DNA from: Bacteroidota bacterium
Lineage (GTDB): Bacteria > Bacteroidota > Bacteroidia > Chitinophagales > Saprospiraceae
Length of the DNA stretch: 48,578 nucleotides
Assembly: GCA_029567325.1 (NCBI GenBank)
Contig: JAKQLF010000139.1
Location: forward strand, 1 to 48,578
Direction of reading: 5' to 3'
Made by a program: the position numbers and the translations under genes. Numbering within the stretch: position 1 is the stretch's first letter; each line of letters starts with the position of its first letter. Below, in pieces: positions 18,358 through 27,478 of the stretch. The notes beneath the pieces were generated by a model. That model worked only from the letters and a program-made list of their open reading frames with translations. It was not told the origin of the DNA and made no database searches.

Positions 18358-19401
18358 TTATTCTCTATTTGCTAGCTGACCACAAGCCGCATCGATGTCC
18401 TTACCTCGGCTTCTTCTTACAGAAATCATGACACCTTTACTCCTCACATACCGTGCAAATTCATCTACTTGCTCTTGCCTGGCTTTTGTCAGTGTCACAC
18501 CTTCTACGGTATTGTATTCTATAACATTCACCTTCACAGGGAATCTGGAACACAGTTTGACCAGATTTTTAGCATCTTCAATACCTTCATTAAAACCATC
18601 AAAGGCAATGTATTCATAGGAAATTCTGTTACCAGTTGTCGTATGAAAATAGTGAATGGCGTCCATCAAAACTTCCAAATTGTTTTGCTCATTGATGGGC
18701 ATAATTTCATTTCGCTTTACATCATCTGGTGCATGCAAAGAAAGTGCTAGATTGAACTTCACTCCATCGTCTGCAAGTTTTCTGATCATTTTTGCGATGC
18801 CTGCTGTACTGACTGTAATTCTTTTGGGTGACATGCCTAGACCTTCTGGGCTAGTGATCATGGCAACACTTTCCATCATACTTGCATAGGTCAAAAGCGG
18901 CTCACCCATACCCATGTAGACGATATTGGTGATATTTTTTCCAAAGTGTTCTAAACATTGATTATTGACCTGAACTACCTGATCATAAATTTCAGCAGTA
19001 TCTAAATTGCGTACTCTTTTCATTTGACCTGTAGCACAAAAAGAACACGTGAGGCTACAACCCACCTGGCAAGAAATACAAACCGTATATCGGTCATCTT
19101 CTGGAACAGGAATAAGGACAGATTCAATCATAAAACCATCGTGCAATCTGAACCTACTTTTCATAGTTCCATCTTCACTTTTTTGTACCTTATCCAAGGT
19201 AATAGACCTTATTTCATAGGATTCTGCCAACTGCGCTCTCAAAGGTTTGGATAAATTGGACATTTGCTCAAAGTCGGTAGCACCTTTTTTCCAGAGCCAC
19301 TCATAAAGTTGTTTGGCTCTAAATTTTGGTTCGCCCAATGAGGCAAATACGAGTTCGATATCTTCTTTTGAAAGTTTCCTTATGTCTAATTTTTCTGCCA
19401 A
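18358..19401 (-). CDS. rlmN: 23S rRNA (adenine(2503)-C2)-methyltransferase RlmN
   Basis: This 347-residue radical SAM enzyme methylates C2 of A2503 in 23S rRNA and A37 of some tRNAs. The iron-sulfur motif CSLTCSFC supplies C115, C119 and C122. The methyl-carrying catalytic cysteine is C340 near the C-terminus (DAACGQLA). Other landmarks are YMGMGEPLL, RITVSTAGI and LSLHAPDD. It lies 5 bases downstream of the rluB-like gene in the same direction, making an rRNA modification pair at the end of a longer minus-strand cluster. Length and motifs are normal. Confidence 0.97.
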   Translation of the reverse strand: MAEKLDIRKLSKEDIELVFASLGEPKFRAKQLYEWLWKKGATDFEQMSNLSKPLRAQLAESYEIRSITLDKVQKSEDGTMKSRFRLHDGFMIESVLIPVPEDDRYTVCISCQVGCSLTCSFCATGQMKRVRNLDTAEIYDQVVQVNNQCLEHFGKNITNIVYMGMGEPLLTYASMMESVAMITSPEGLGMSPKRITVSTAGIAKMIRKLADDGVKFNLALSLHAPDDVKRNEIMPINEQNNLEVLMDAIHYFHTTTGNRISYEYIAFDGFNEGIEDAKNLVKLCSRFPVKVNVIEYNTVEGVTLTKARQEQVDEFARYVRSKGVMISVRRSRGKDIDAACGQLANRE

Positions 19402-19406
19402 TACCG

Positions 19407-20435
19407 TTAGATTTTCTTGCCTTTGCCAGAAAAATGTTTGAGCATGATGATTTCCTGATCTTCTAGTTGTCTGAAAAATCCTCTGGGCAAATCTTTTTTC
19501 GTCAGACCAGCATAATAAATACGGTCGAGCTTTATAACCTCATAACCTAGATGTTCGAAAATTCTTCTTACAATGCGGTTTCGGCCTATGTGAATGGTAA
19601 GTATGATTTCGTCTTTTTTACCATCATTGAAGTTTACATCATCTACTTCAGCTTTGCCATCTTCTAGGGTAAGCCCTTCCTTTATTTGTTCTAAGTCTCT
19701 GGATGTGAGGTTTTTATCAAGGGTAGCCAAGTAAATTTTCTTCACCATATTGGCAGGGTGTGCCAGATTGGTAGAAAGGTCTCCGTCATTTGTCAATAGC
19801 AATAAACCTGTAGTATTTCTATCTAATCTTCCAACAGGATAAATGCGTTGATCTACCTTGTGTTGTACCAAATCGAGCACCGTTTTACGACCTTTTTCAT
19901 CTTTTGAAGAAGTGATCACATTTTTGGGCTTATTCATCAAAATATAGATCTTTTTGGACTCTACTTTGAGGACTTTATTGAGATAAGAAACCACATCATG
20001 CTCCTTGACTACATAGGAAGGATCACTATTTACAACGTCGTTGACTTTGATTTCACCTGCTTTGACCAATTCTGCTGCAGCTCTTCTGGAACAAATTCCT
20101 GACTGAGCAACGTATTTATTGAGTCTTACATTTTCTTCAAACTTTGCAGGAGGAAGGACAGGCTTTTGGTCTTTTACGGATTTTTTTAACTCCTTTTTTG
20201 GTTCTTCTCTGACAATGCCGGCTTTTTTATCAGCGAATCGCTCAGCATCTTCTTCAAATTTCTTAAGCTTGTCAGGAAACGACTTGGCGATTTTACCAAA
20301 TAAAACATCGCCCTTTTTTTCTTTCTTTTTCTGAAAGGCAGAAAAATCACCTGAGTCTTTTTTGGACTTACCCAATGTACCTCCTTCTTTGAAACGAGGT
20401 TTTTTATCCGAATCTTTACTTTTACCTTTTGCCAT
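19407..20435 (-). CDS. RsuA/RluB-family pseudouridine synthase
   Basis: This 342-residue protein begins with about 100 residues of Lys-rich, low-complexity sequence. An S4 RNA-binding domain follows at 103-150 (VRLNKYVAQSGICSRRAAAE), then a pseudouridine synthase domain. The catalytic aspartate sits in VGRLDRNTTGLLLLTNDG. RluB-type enzymes convert U2605 of 23S rRNA to pseudouridine, and RsuA acts on U516 of 16S; the sequence fits the RluB side better. The basic N-terminal extension is common in Bacteroidota homologues and may aid rRNA binding. The gene sits between lpdA (38 bases upstream) and rlmN. Confidence 0.92.
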   Translation of the reverse strand: MAKGKSKDSDKKPRFKEGGTLGKSKKDSGDFSAFQKKKEKKGDVLFGKIAKSFPDKLKKFEEDAERFADKKAGIVREEPKKELKKSVKDQKPVLPPAKFEENVRLNKYVAQSGICSRRAAAELVKAGEIKVNDVVNSDPSYVVKEHDVVSYLNKVLKVESKKIYILMNKPKNVITSSKDEKGRKTVLDLVQHKVDQRIYPVGRLDRNTTGLLLLTNDGDLSTNLAHPANMVKKIYLATLDKNLTSRDLEQIKEGLTLEDGKAEVDDVNFNDGKKDEIILTIHIGRNRIVRRIFEHLGYEVIKLDRIYYAGLTKKDLPRGFFRQLEDQEIIMLKHFSGKGKKI

Positions 20436-20473
20436 TTGTCATTTTGCAGCTTATTAGTCGGCTACAAGATATT

Positions 20474-21877
20474 TTATATGTGTAATGCTCTATTATCCGT
20501 GGCAGCCAATGCTGCTTCTTTTGCTGCTTCTGTATATGTTGGGTGCGGGTGACAAATTCTGGCCATGTCTTCTGCTGTTGCTTTAAATTCCATCAAGGCC
20601 ACAGCTTCCATGATCACGTCTGCAACCCTAGGTCCCACCATGTGTACTCCAAGTAGCTCGTCCGTTTCTGCATGGGCCAACACTTTTACCATACCATCTG
20701 TATCCATGCTAGCTCTTGCTCTTCCCAAAGCTTTGAAAGGAAACTTCCCACTTTTATAAGGGATATTAGCTGCTTTAAGTTCTTCTTCTGTTTTTCCAAC
20801 AGCACTGACCTCAGGCCATGTATAAACAACTCCTGGTATGAGGTTATAATCTATGTGTGGTTTTTGTCCAGCTATGGTCTCTGCGATGAAAACACCTTCC
20901 TCTTCGGCTTTGTGTGCAAGCATTGCGCCCTTGATTACATCACCAATGGCATAGATACCCGCAACATTTGTTTGCAGATGGGCATCAACTTCGATCCTAC
21001 CCCTCTCATCTAGTTTTATACCTACTTTTTCCAATCCAAGTCCCTCAGTGTAAGGCTTTCTACCTATGGCAATGAGACAATAATCTGTTTTAATTTCTTG
21101 TGCATCGCCACCACTTACTGGTTCGAATGTTACAGTAGCAGCGGTTTTAGTTCCTTTAACGCCAGTTACTTTATTGCTGAAATGAAAAGTCATTCCAAGT
21201 TTTTTCAGAGAACGAGTCAATTCCTTTGCGCAATCATTGTCCATACCTGGCAATATCCTATCTTGAAATTCGATGACGTCTACCTTGGTGCCCAATCTTG
21301 CGAATACACTTCCCAATTCCAGGCCAATGACACCCGCGCCAATGATCACCATTGATTTTGGCAATTTATCAATTTGAAGGGCTTCTGTTGAAGTGATTAC
21401 CCTTATTTTATCATAGTTCATTGCTGCAGGCGTGATCGGTTTTGAACCCGTTGCAATGACTACTTTTGAAGTTGTGATTTGTTCTGTTGTACCATCTGCT
21501 TTGGTAATGAGGATGTTGTTTGCATCCACAAAAGAACCCAAACCTGTAAAGACATCAATTTTGTTTTTCTTCATCAAAAACTCGACACCCTTACAAGTTT
21601 GATCTACCACGTCATTTTTTCTTTTGATCATTTGTGGCAAATTGATCTTTATACCCGAAGCGTCAATACCGTGCTCAGTAAAAGTATGGGTAGCATTATA
21701 AAAATGCTCAGAACTATCCAATAATGCTTTTGAAGGAATACAACCTACGTTGAGGCAAGTACCCCCCAAGGTATTGTACTTTTCTATGATAGCAGTTTTA
21801 AGGCCAAGTTGTGCGCACCTGATCGCTCCAACATATCCCCCTGGCCCTGAACCTATCACAACAACATCATAACTCAT
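20474..21877 (-). CDS. lpdA: Dihydrolipoyl dehydrogenase
   Basis: This 467-residue flavoprotein is the E3 component of 2-oxoacid dehydrogenase complexes and the glycine cleavage system. It reoxidises lipoyl groups and reduces NAD. The FAD-binding start is VVVIGSGPGGYVGAI. The redox disulfide lies in GGTCLNVGC (C41, C46). The NAD-binding motif is VIGAGVIGLELGSVF. The second FAD motif is IYAIGDV. The C-terminal catalytic His-Glu pair lies in HPHPTYTEAAKEA. No E1 or E2 genes are nearby, so this copy probably serves several complexes. Confidence 0.97.
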   Translation of the reverse strand: MSYDVVVIGSGPGGYVGAIRCAQLGLKTAIIEKYNTLGGTCLNVGCIPSKALLDSSEHFYNATHTFTEHGIDASGIKINLPQMIKRKNDVVDQTCKGVEFLMKKNKIDVFTGLGSFVDANNILITKADGTTEQITTSKVVIATGSKPITPAAMNYDKIRVITSTEALQIDKLPKSMVIIGAGVIGLELGSVFARLGTKVDVIEFQDRILPGMDNDCAKELTRSLKKLGMTFHFSNKVTGVKGTKTAATVTFEPVSGGDAQEIKTDYCLIAIGRKPYTEGLGLEKVGIKLDERGRIEVDAHLQTNVAGIYAIGDVIKGAMLAHKAEEEGVFIAETIAGQKPHIDYNLIPGVVYTWPEVSAVGKTEEELKAANIPYKSGKFPFKALGRARASMDTDGMVKVLAHAETDELLGVHMVGPRVADVIMEAVALMEFKATAEDMARICHPHPTYTEAAKEAALAATDNRALHI

Positions 21878-21950
21878 AATTTATAATTTCTATCTATTTT
21901 TTAAAAATATGATCCTAATTTAGAACATTGGATTTGTTATAAAAGATCGC

Positions 21951-23399
21951 CTAAGCAGGTTTATCTTTTCCCGGACCTCCTGGTTTCCCTCCTTTATTAC
22001 CTCTGAATTTGTTGAAGTTTTTCTTCTTTTTATGAGGTCCAGGAGTTTGGTTGCCATTTGGTTGGCCCGCAGGTTTAGGACTTGCTTCCCCAGGTACATT
22101 GTTAGCATCTACAGCTCGCTCTGGTCTTGGTTTAGGTGGCCTGTTTTGTCTTGCCGGATCCTGAGACTTTATTCCTTGATCTGGATTTCTTTCACCATTT
22201 GATTGTTCTCTTGGAGGTCTTTCTGGTCCTCGATTTTCTTTTGGTGGTCTATTTTCCTGATTTCTCTGATTTGGATTTCTATCTCCTTCTCGCTTGCGAT
22301 TGTCTTTATTCTTCTTTTTCTTTCTGATGTTTGGAAGTTCTATTTCTCCTGTTACATCAGCATATCCGATTTCCTTTTCTTTTTCAATTTGTGGAACTGA
22401 AAAAGCTGTGAGATCTTCAGGTAAAGTTCCTTTAGCATTGAGCGCTAATATTTCTTTGACTCTTTCTTTATCTAATGGATGAAATACACCCTTCATATTG
22501 AAATCTTCATACACATAAAACATCAATCCTTTAAAGATATCAGTCTTCACCAAGTGAGCTTTCCCCTTTTTGGTATGAATGGTGTCTGCATGAGAAGGAA
22601 AATATTGTAATTCATCCATGTAGGTATCCAACTCGTAGTTGAGACAACATTTCAATCGTCCGCATTGGCCAGATAATTTAGTTTGGTTGATTGCTATGTT
22701 TTGGTATCTGGCTGCAGAAGTATTGACAGATCTAAAATCTGAAAGCCAGGTAGAACAACAAAGTTCTCTTCCACAACTACCCATTCCGCCAATTCGAGCA
22801 CTTTCTTGTCTAGAACCAATTTGCCTCATTTCTATCTTGACTCTGAACTCTTTGGCATAAACCCGGACCAACTCTCTGAAGTCTACCCGACCATTAGCAG
22901 TATAGAAAAAGGTTGCTTTTCTGAGATCACCTTGATATTCAACATCGCCAAGTTTCATTTCCAAACCTAAAGTTCTTGCGATTGCCCTTGCTTGAACCAG
23001 TGAATCCTGTTCCATTTTTCGAGCTTCATTGAGTTTTTCCAAATCTCTTTCATTGGCTCGTCTGATCACTTTGTACAAAATTCTGTCCTCAGTGACTGCC
23101 TTCTTTTTCATTTGGAGCCTCACTAACTCACCCATGAGGGAAATACGACCTACATCGTATCCTGTCTGAGCTTCTACCAAAATATGATCTCCAGTATTAT
23201 AATGGCCAGGCCCTTGCTCATTTTTAAAAATATCTTTTCTAGCACCATTTTTAAATGAAACTTCAACATAATTGTATTCAGTGGCATCACTCAATTCGAG
23301 CGTACTGATCCAATCATAAGTATTCATTTTATTACAACCACCACTGCCACAATGGCCTTTATTTCCACATCCCTCTGGACTACAACTAGTACATCCCAT
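21951..23399 (-). CDS. RicT/PSP1-family protein with low-complexity tail
   Basis: This 482-residue protein contains the PSP1 C-terminal (YaaT/RicT) domain. It is recognised by the paired blocks MGSCGRELCCSTWL and GQCGRLKCCLNYE. In Bacillus, RicT works with RicA and RicF in an iron-sulfur complex affecting RNase Y. The N-terminus has a Bacteroidota-type Cys cluster (C3, C6, C11, C17, C22). The last 130 residues or so are a disordered tail rich in Asn, Pro, Arg, Gly and Lys. It starts 8 bases after holB, an order often seen in this phylum. Its role here is unknown; iron-sulfur or RNA-related regulation is the best inference. Confidence 0.88.
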   Translation of the reverse strand: MGCTSCSPEGCGNKGHCGSGGCNKMNTYDWISTLELSDATEYNYVEVSFKNGARKDIFKNEQGPGHYNTGDHILVEAQTGYDVGRISLMGELVRLQMKKKAVTEDRILYKVIRRANERDLEKLNEARKMEQDSLVQARAIARTLGLEMKLGDVEYQGDLRKATFFYTANGRVDFRELVRVYAKEFRVKIEMRQIGSRQESARIGGMGSCGRELCCSTWLSDFRSVNTSAARYQNIAINQTKLSGQCGRLKCCLNYELDTYMDELQYFPSHADTIHTKKGKAHLVKTDIFKGLMFYVYEDFNMKGVFHPLDKERVKEILALNAKGTLPEDLTAFSVPQIEKEKEIGYADVTGEIELPNIRKKKKNKDNRKREGDRNPNQRNQENRPPKENRGPERPPREQSNGERNPDQGIKSQDPARQNRPPKPRPERAVDANNVPGEASPKPAGQPNGNQTPGPHKKKKNFNKFRGNKGGKPGGPGKDKPA

Positions 23400-23407
23400 C
23401 TACAATT

Positions 23408-24568
23408 CTAGTTTTGATACGCAAAGTTAAACTTCTCAACGTAGTTATTAACCTTATTCTTTAAAATATCCCCAATGGCCAATGTATCTGCCATCCATAA
23501 CACTTTTGGATTTGCATTTCGAGAGATGGCATAGATCATTGCTTCGAGGATTTCTGCTATAGATTCTATTTTTGACAATTCCAAAATTGCACTCAGCTTT
23601 GAGGAGGTTTCTATTTCTGTATTGCTCATCCGAGGTGTCATACCTGTCGTTTTCCAGAAAACAAATTCTCTCAAAAAGTGCAAACCATATTCCAAAAACT
23701 GTAATTGTTGATCTGTCGCCATTGCGCTCATTTGCACAACTGTTTGCCCCATTTCTGATGCATCACCTTTGTATGCTGTGCGCAACCAAGCAAACAACAA
23801 ATCAGAAAACAAAAGATCTGTACCATTGTACAACCTGATAGCTTTTGACATATTTCCATCAGAAAGACGAACAATTTCAGCGATGCTTTCCTGGTCACTA
23901 GCTCCTTTCTTTTGAAGCATTGCAGCAATATCCGCATCACTAAACATTTCAACTTTTACCAATTGGCATCTAGATAAAATCGTAGGTAAAATCCTGTTTT
24001 GGTCTTCAGAAACTAATATCAAATAGGTATCATCAGTAGGTTCTTCTATCAATTTGAGTAGCCTATTACCTTCCTTGCCCAGATATTCTGGCAACCAAAT
24101 CATCATTACTTTGGGACCATCAGAAAATGCCTGCATGCCCAGTTTTTGAATGATTTCGTTACATTCTCTTGTGTTTATATTGGGTTTACTGTCTCCGCCC
24201 ATGGCAACCGTCCAATCAAAGATATTGACATATGGATTTTCCAGAATTAGCTTACGCCAATCCGCCACAAAGGCATTACTGGTTGTCTCTTCCCTTTTGA
24301 GACCATCCTTTTTAATGACTGGAAAAGTCAAATGAAAGTCGGGATGAATGAAACGATGCGAAAGATTGCAAGATTTACAAACACCACAACTATCGCCATT
24401 TTGTTTGTCCTCACAAAAAATGTAAGAAATGTATGCTAAGGCAACAGCCAATGACCCACTGCCCTCCAATCCCAAAAACAACTGTGCATGCGGTATCCTT
24501 GCTTCATCAACCTGTCTGGTCAAAAACTCTTTTATCCCTTTTTTTGAGGGTATATCTGCGAATTTCAT
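23408..24568 (-). CDS. holB: DNA polymerase III delta' subunit-like clamp-loader protein
   Basis: This 386-residue AAA+ family protein corresponds to the delta' subunit, which opens the clamp loader. The N-terminus reads HAQLFLGLEGSGSLAVALAY, with a degenerate P-loop as expected for a non-hydrolysing delta'. The zinc-binding cysteines are C52, C61, C64 and C67 (SCGVCKSC). The SRC sensor motif is present in ILSRCQLVKVE. It sits 4 bases after the peroxidase gene and 8 bases before ricT, consistent with one transcript. Confidence 0.9.
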   Translation of the reverse strand: MKFADIPSKKGIKEFLTRQVDEARIPHAQLFLGLEGSGSLAVALAYISYIFCEDKQNGDSCGVCKSCNLSHRFIHPDFHLTFPVIKKDGLKREETTSNAFVADWRKLILENPYVNIFDWTVAMGGDSKPNINTRECNEIIQKLGMQAFSDGPKVMMIWLPEYLGKEGNRLLKLIEEPTDDTYLILVSEDQNRILPTILSRCQLVKVEMFSDADIAAMLQKKGASDQESIAEIVRLSDGNMSKAIRLYNGTDLLFSDLLFAWLRTAYKGDASEMGQTVVQMSAMATDQQLQFLEYGLHFLREFVFWKTTGMTPRMSNTEIETSSKLSAILELSKIESIAEILEAMIYAISRNANPKVLWMADTLAIGDILKNKVNNYVEKFNFAYQN

Positions 24569-24572
24569 AAAC

Positions 24573-25112
24573 TTAGTTTTCTACCCAAGAGACAATTTTT
24601 TCGTCTAGGGGTGCGATATTGGAGGGGAGTGAATTTACTAAATTTCCCCGCTCATCTATTAAAAATTTGTGGAAATTCCATCCTACTTCATTGTCTGAAA
24701 CACCATTATTGGCTTTGAGGCACAACCAATCATACAAAGGATGTCTATCTGATTTGATTCCAACTTTTTGTGTAATTGGAAAAGTGACACCAAAATTCAT
24801 CGTACAGAAATTCAAAATTTCTGCTTCCGTTCCCGGTTCTTGTCCACCAAAGTCATTGCATGGCACCCCCAAAACTACCAGATTATCTTTATGTGTCAAA
24901 TACAACTTTTGCAAGTCATCGTACTGAGGTGTGAATCCGCATTGAGAAGCAACATTGACAATCAATAATTTTTTTTCCTTATATTTTCGTAAATCCATCG
25001 GATCTCCGTCAATGTCTTTGATTTTGATATCGTAAAAAGTTGACTCTGACATAGGTATATTTTTGGATGGTGTGCAAGCTATAATGAAGCACAATATGAA
25101 TAATTTAATCAT
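24573..25112 (-). CDS. Glutathione peroxidase-family lipoprotein
   Basis: This 179-residue thiol peroxidase carries a lipoprotein signal ending FIIAC13, so it should act at the envelope. The peroxidatic residue is C58 (VASQCGF), a cysteine rather than selenocysteine. The other tetrad members are visible as Q91 (FGGQEPG), W145 and N146 (WNFHKF). C103 in NFCTMNFG fits the position used as resolving Cys in thioredoxin-dependent members. Bacterial proteins of this type usually use thioredoxin, not glutathione. It is the first gene of a gpx-holB-ricT run, with a -7 box upstream. Confidence 0.93.
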   Translation of the reverse strand: MIKLFILCFIIACTPSKNIPMSESTFYDIKIKDIDGDPMDLRKYKEKKLLIVNVASQCGFTPQYDDLQKLYLTHKDNLVVLGVPCNDFGGQEPGTEAEILNFCTMNFGVTFPITQKVGIKSDRHPLYDWLCLKANNGVSDNEVGWNFHKFLIDERGNLVNSLPSNIAPLDEKIVSWVEN

Positions 25113-25158
25113 TTTAAAAAATTTTTGTCACAAACTGATCGGTTCCAAACCGAAATCA

Positions 25159-25166
25159 CAAATTTA
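25159..25166 (-). promoter_or_regulatory. -7 box for the gpx-holB-ricT cluster
   Basis: Minus-strand TAAATTTG is an exact TAnnTTTG match, 46 bases before the peroxidase start codon. The -33 element is not clear. Confidence 0.5.
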
Positions 25167-25442
25167 AACGCAAGTTTTCAATACACTGTTTTAATACAGT
25201 AGCCTTTTTGTAATATTTTATATTGCTACATTCAAATTTAAAAATATTCACTTTGGAAGGACGATACGTTTTTCATAAAAACACCTTCAAAACTTATTTA
25301 AATTCTAACAAAGACAAAGGCGTACAATATTCTGAAAATCAATAAATTACAGTCCTATGATTTTGCCATTTACCTTTCTGAATAAATGCTGAATTTTTAT
25401 ATGATATTGCGTTACAAAAACCATATGTCACTTCCTAAGGAG

Positions 25443-25450
25443 TAACTTTG
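25443..25450 (+). promoter_or_regulatory. -7 box for the small lipoprotein gene
   Basis: TAACTTTG is an exact TAnnTTTG match, 27 bases before the ATG at 25478. Confidence 0.5.
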
Positions 25451-25477
25451 CAGCTTCAAAATTAAAAAATATTAGAA

Positions 25478-26020
25478 ATGAAAAAATTAGGAATTTTCTT
25501 ATTGTTTGTTTCTTTGGTTGCTTGTAAAAATGTTGAGCAATACAAAGCAGGTATCGAAGAATTGGGTTCAAAATGGGAGGCTACAACTGCTTCATTCACT
25601 AGCTTTGCATCTACAGTTGAAACTGAAAACAAAGCTTTTGCTTCAATGAATGATAGTTTGATGGTTGACTCTATGGCTTTCGCTAAATTAGCTCCAGATG
25701 CACAAACAAAATTCAACGAAGCTAAAGCTGCATTCACAAATGCTGGTGCAGGATATGCAAGTTTACTTACTGACATCAGTGGTTTTACTACAGAATGGGC
25801 TGCTAAAGGTGCTGAAGTTACTGCACTTAAAGATGGTCTTGCTGCAGGTAAATTGGAAGGTGACGTTGCTGCTAAAATTGCAGAATTGACAAACTATGTT
25901 ACTGAGTCAGAAGGCAAATTAGGTACATTGACTGAAACTTTGAAAAATGTAAAAGAGGGAGTTACCAATAGTTTTGTAAATTACAAAAACTTGATAGCTC
26001 AGTATTTACCAAAGAAATAA
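25478..26020 (+). CDS. Small alpha-helical lipoprotein, unknown function
   Basis: This 180-residue protein has a clean lipoprotein signal (MKKLGIFLLFVSLVAC, Cys at 16). The rest is almost wholly helical and rich in Ala, Glu, Lys and Thr, with coiled-coil-like heptads and no further cysteines. I recognise no family; helical periplasmic lipoproteins of this type are common in Bacteroidota. Codon use is strongly biased (many GCT and GCA Ala codons), which hints at high expression. It has its own -7 box and is followed by a strong terminator, so it is a single-gene unit. Confidence 0.85.
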   Translation: MKKLGIFLLFVSLVACKNVEQYKAGIEELGSKWEATTASFTSFASTVETENKAFASMNDSLMVDSMAFAKLAPDAQTKFNEAKAAFTNAGAGYASLLTDISGFTTEWAAKGAEVTALKDGLAAGKLEGDVAAKIAELTNYVTESEGKLGTLTETLKNVKEGVTNSFVNYKNLIAQYLPKK

Positions 26021-26043
26021 TCTTGAGTCTTCTCAAAAGATTT

Positions 26044-26076
26044 AAAGGGAGTTTGTTCGCGCAGACTCCCTTTTTT
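26044..26076 (+). terminator. Intrinsic terminator after the small lipoprotein gene
   Basis: AAAGGGAGT (26044-26052) pairs with ACTCCCTTT (26065-26073). Three or so further pairs extend towards the loop TTCGCG, and a run of T ends at 26076. Confidence 0.88.
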
Positions 26077-26163
26077 GTTGTATAAATGTTTGAAATTTAC
26101 ATCCATATTCCTGCTTTGGTCATTCAGTCTCTTTGACTTCTTCTATTCTTCCGTAAAAAGCAG

Positions 26164-26171
26164 TAACTTTG
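26164..26171 (+). promoter_or_regulatory. -7 box for alanine dehydrogenase
   Basis: TAACTTTG is an exact TAnnTTTG match, 34 bases before the ATG at 26206. A TTTG lies at 26132-26135 but with long spacing. Confidence 0.45.
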
Positions 26172-26205
26172 TATACTTTTTTTAAAAAACTCCATTTTTC
26201 AACTT

Positions 26206-27435
26206 ATGGGTAATGATCAAGGTAAGATAGCTTTCTCAGACTTTTTTACAAAAGGACAATATGAAATTTTGGAAGAGAGGCTTGCTGTGCAAACCAACAA
26301 GTCAGCTCTGACAATCGGTATTCCAAATGAAATATGTAATACTGAAAAAAGAGTGGCCTTGGTACCCAATTCCATCAGATCTTTGATTGGATATGGTTAT
26401 GAAATTGTGGTCGAGTCTGGGGCCGGAAAAGAGGCAAATTTTGCGGACAAGGATTATGCAGACGCTGGAGCAAAAATATCCTATTCACGTAAGGAGGTTT
26501 TAGGAGCAACAATGGTCATCAAAGCTTCTCCTGCCACTATGGACGACCTTGCTGATATGCCTGGAAGTCAAATTTTGATTTCCCCTTTACACATACCAAA
26601 AGTATCGAAAGAATACATAGAGGGCTTGTGTAAGAAGAAAATTACTGCCATGGCAATGGAGTATATGCAAACTGATAAAGGCAGCTTTCCCATAGTGAGA
26701 ATATTGAGTGAAATTGCGGGTATGTTTGCCATCATCAAAGCAGGGGAATTGCTTTCTAATCCCAAGACCGGAAGAGGTATCTTATTGGGCGGTGTATCTG
26801 GTGTTCCCCCTGCAAAAATTGTTGTTTTAGGTGCTGGCGTTGTTGGTGAATACGCAACTAAAACTGCGCTAGGATTTGGAGCTTCTTTACGGATTTTTGA
26901 CAATGACATCAATAAAATAATGCGTCTGCAGAGTGCTGTTGGCAGACAACTTCACACATCTTCCATCAATCCTGTGTATTTGGCTTATCAATTGATGAGT
27001 GCCGATGTGGTGATCGGGGCAATGCACTCCAAGTCTGGTCGTACGCCTATTTTGGTGACGGAAGAAATGGTCAGCCGCATGAAGGAAGGCTCTGTCATCA
27101 TCGATGTAAGCATTGATCAAGGCGGTTGTTTTGAAACTTCTGAAATTACCAATCTCGAACAGCCAACTTTCGTCAAACATGGAGTTGTTCACTATTGTGT
27201 GCCCAATATCGCTTCTCAAGTAAGTCGTACATCCTCCACTGCTGTAAGTAACATCATCACACCTATTATTGTAAATATAGGTGAAAGTCATAATTTGGAA
27301 CAACTGTTGTTTCAAAGCACTGGTTTACGCAATGGTTGTTATACTTACAAAGGTCACCTCACTAATGAATATCTTGCCAAACGTTTTGACATAAAGTACA
27401 CTGATTTTGACCTGATTCTTACCAGTGGATTTTAA
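26206..27435 (+). CDS. ald: Alanine dehydrogenase
   Basis: This 409-residue NAD-dependent enzyme interconverts L-alanine and pyruvate plus ammonia. It belongs to the AlaDH/PNT family: the N-terminal domain has IGIPNEICNTEKRVALVP, and the nucleotide-binding domain has VVLGAGVVGEYATKTALGFG. The C-terminal half has VIIDVSIDQGGCFETS. It carries about 35 extra residues at the N-terminus compared with Bacillus Ald, as Bacteroidota members often do. The PNT alpha subunit of transhydrogenase shares these domains. However, no beta-subunit gene follows and the DQGGC motif supports alanine dehydrogenase. Confidence 0.92.
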   Translation: MGNDQGKIAFSDFFTKGQYEILEERLAVQTNKSALTIGIPNEICNTEKRVALVPNSIRSLIGYGYEIVVESGAGKEANFADKDYADAGAKISYSRKEVLGATMVIKASPATMDDLADMPGSQILISPLHIPKVSKEYIEGLCKKKITAMAMEYMQTDKGSFPIVRILSEIAGMFAIIKAGELLSNPKTGRGILLGGVSGVPPAKIVVLGAGVVGEYATKTALGFGASLRIFDNDINKIMRLQSAVGRQLHTSSINPVYLAYQLMSADVVIGAMHSKSGRTPILVTEEMVSRMKEGSVIIDVSIDQGGCFETSEITNLEQPTFVKHGVVHYCVPNIASQVSRTSSTAVSNIITPIIVNIGESHNLEQLLFQSTGLRNGCYTYKGHLTNEYLAKRFDIKYTDFDLILTSGF

Positions 27436-27478
27436 TACTGAATTGTCTATTTTCCTTGCGTATAAATCAAAGTGTTAA

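Larger units (their letters stand above)
25113..25477. other. Divergent intergenic region with promoters on both strands
   Basis: This 365-base gap separates two divergent genes. I see -7 boxes at 25159-25166 (minus) and 25443-25450 (plus), and no reading frame or strong hairpin between them. Confidence 0.55.

Noticed and set aside
26206-27435. NAD(P) transhydrogenase alpha subunit instead of alanine dehydrogenase
   Set aside because: No membrane or beta subunit gene follows, and the C-terminal DQGGC block fits alanine dehydrogenase.
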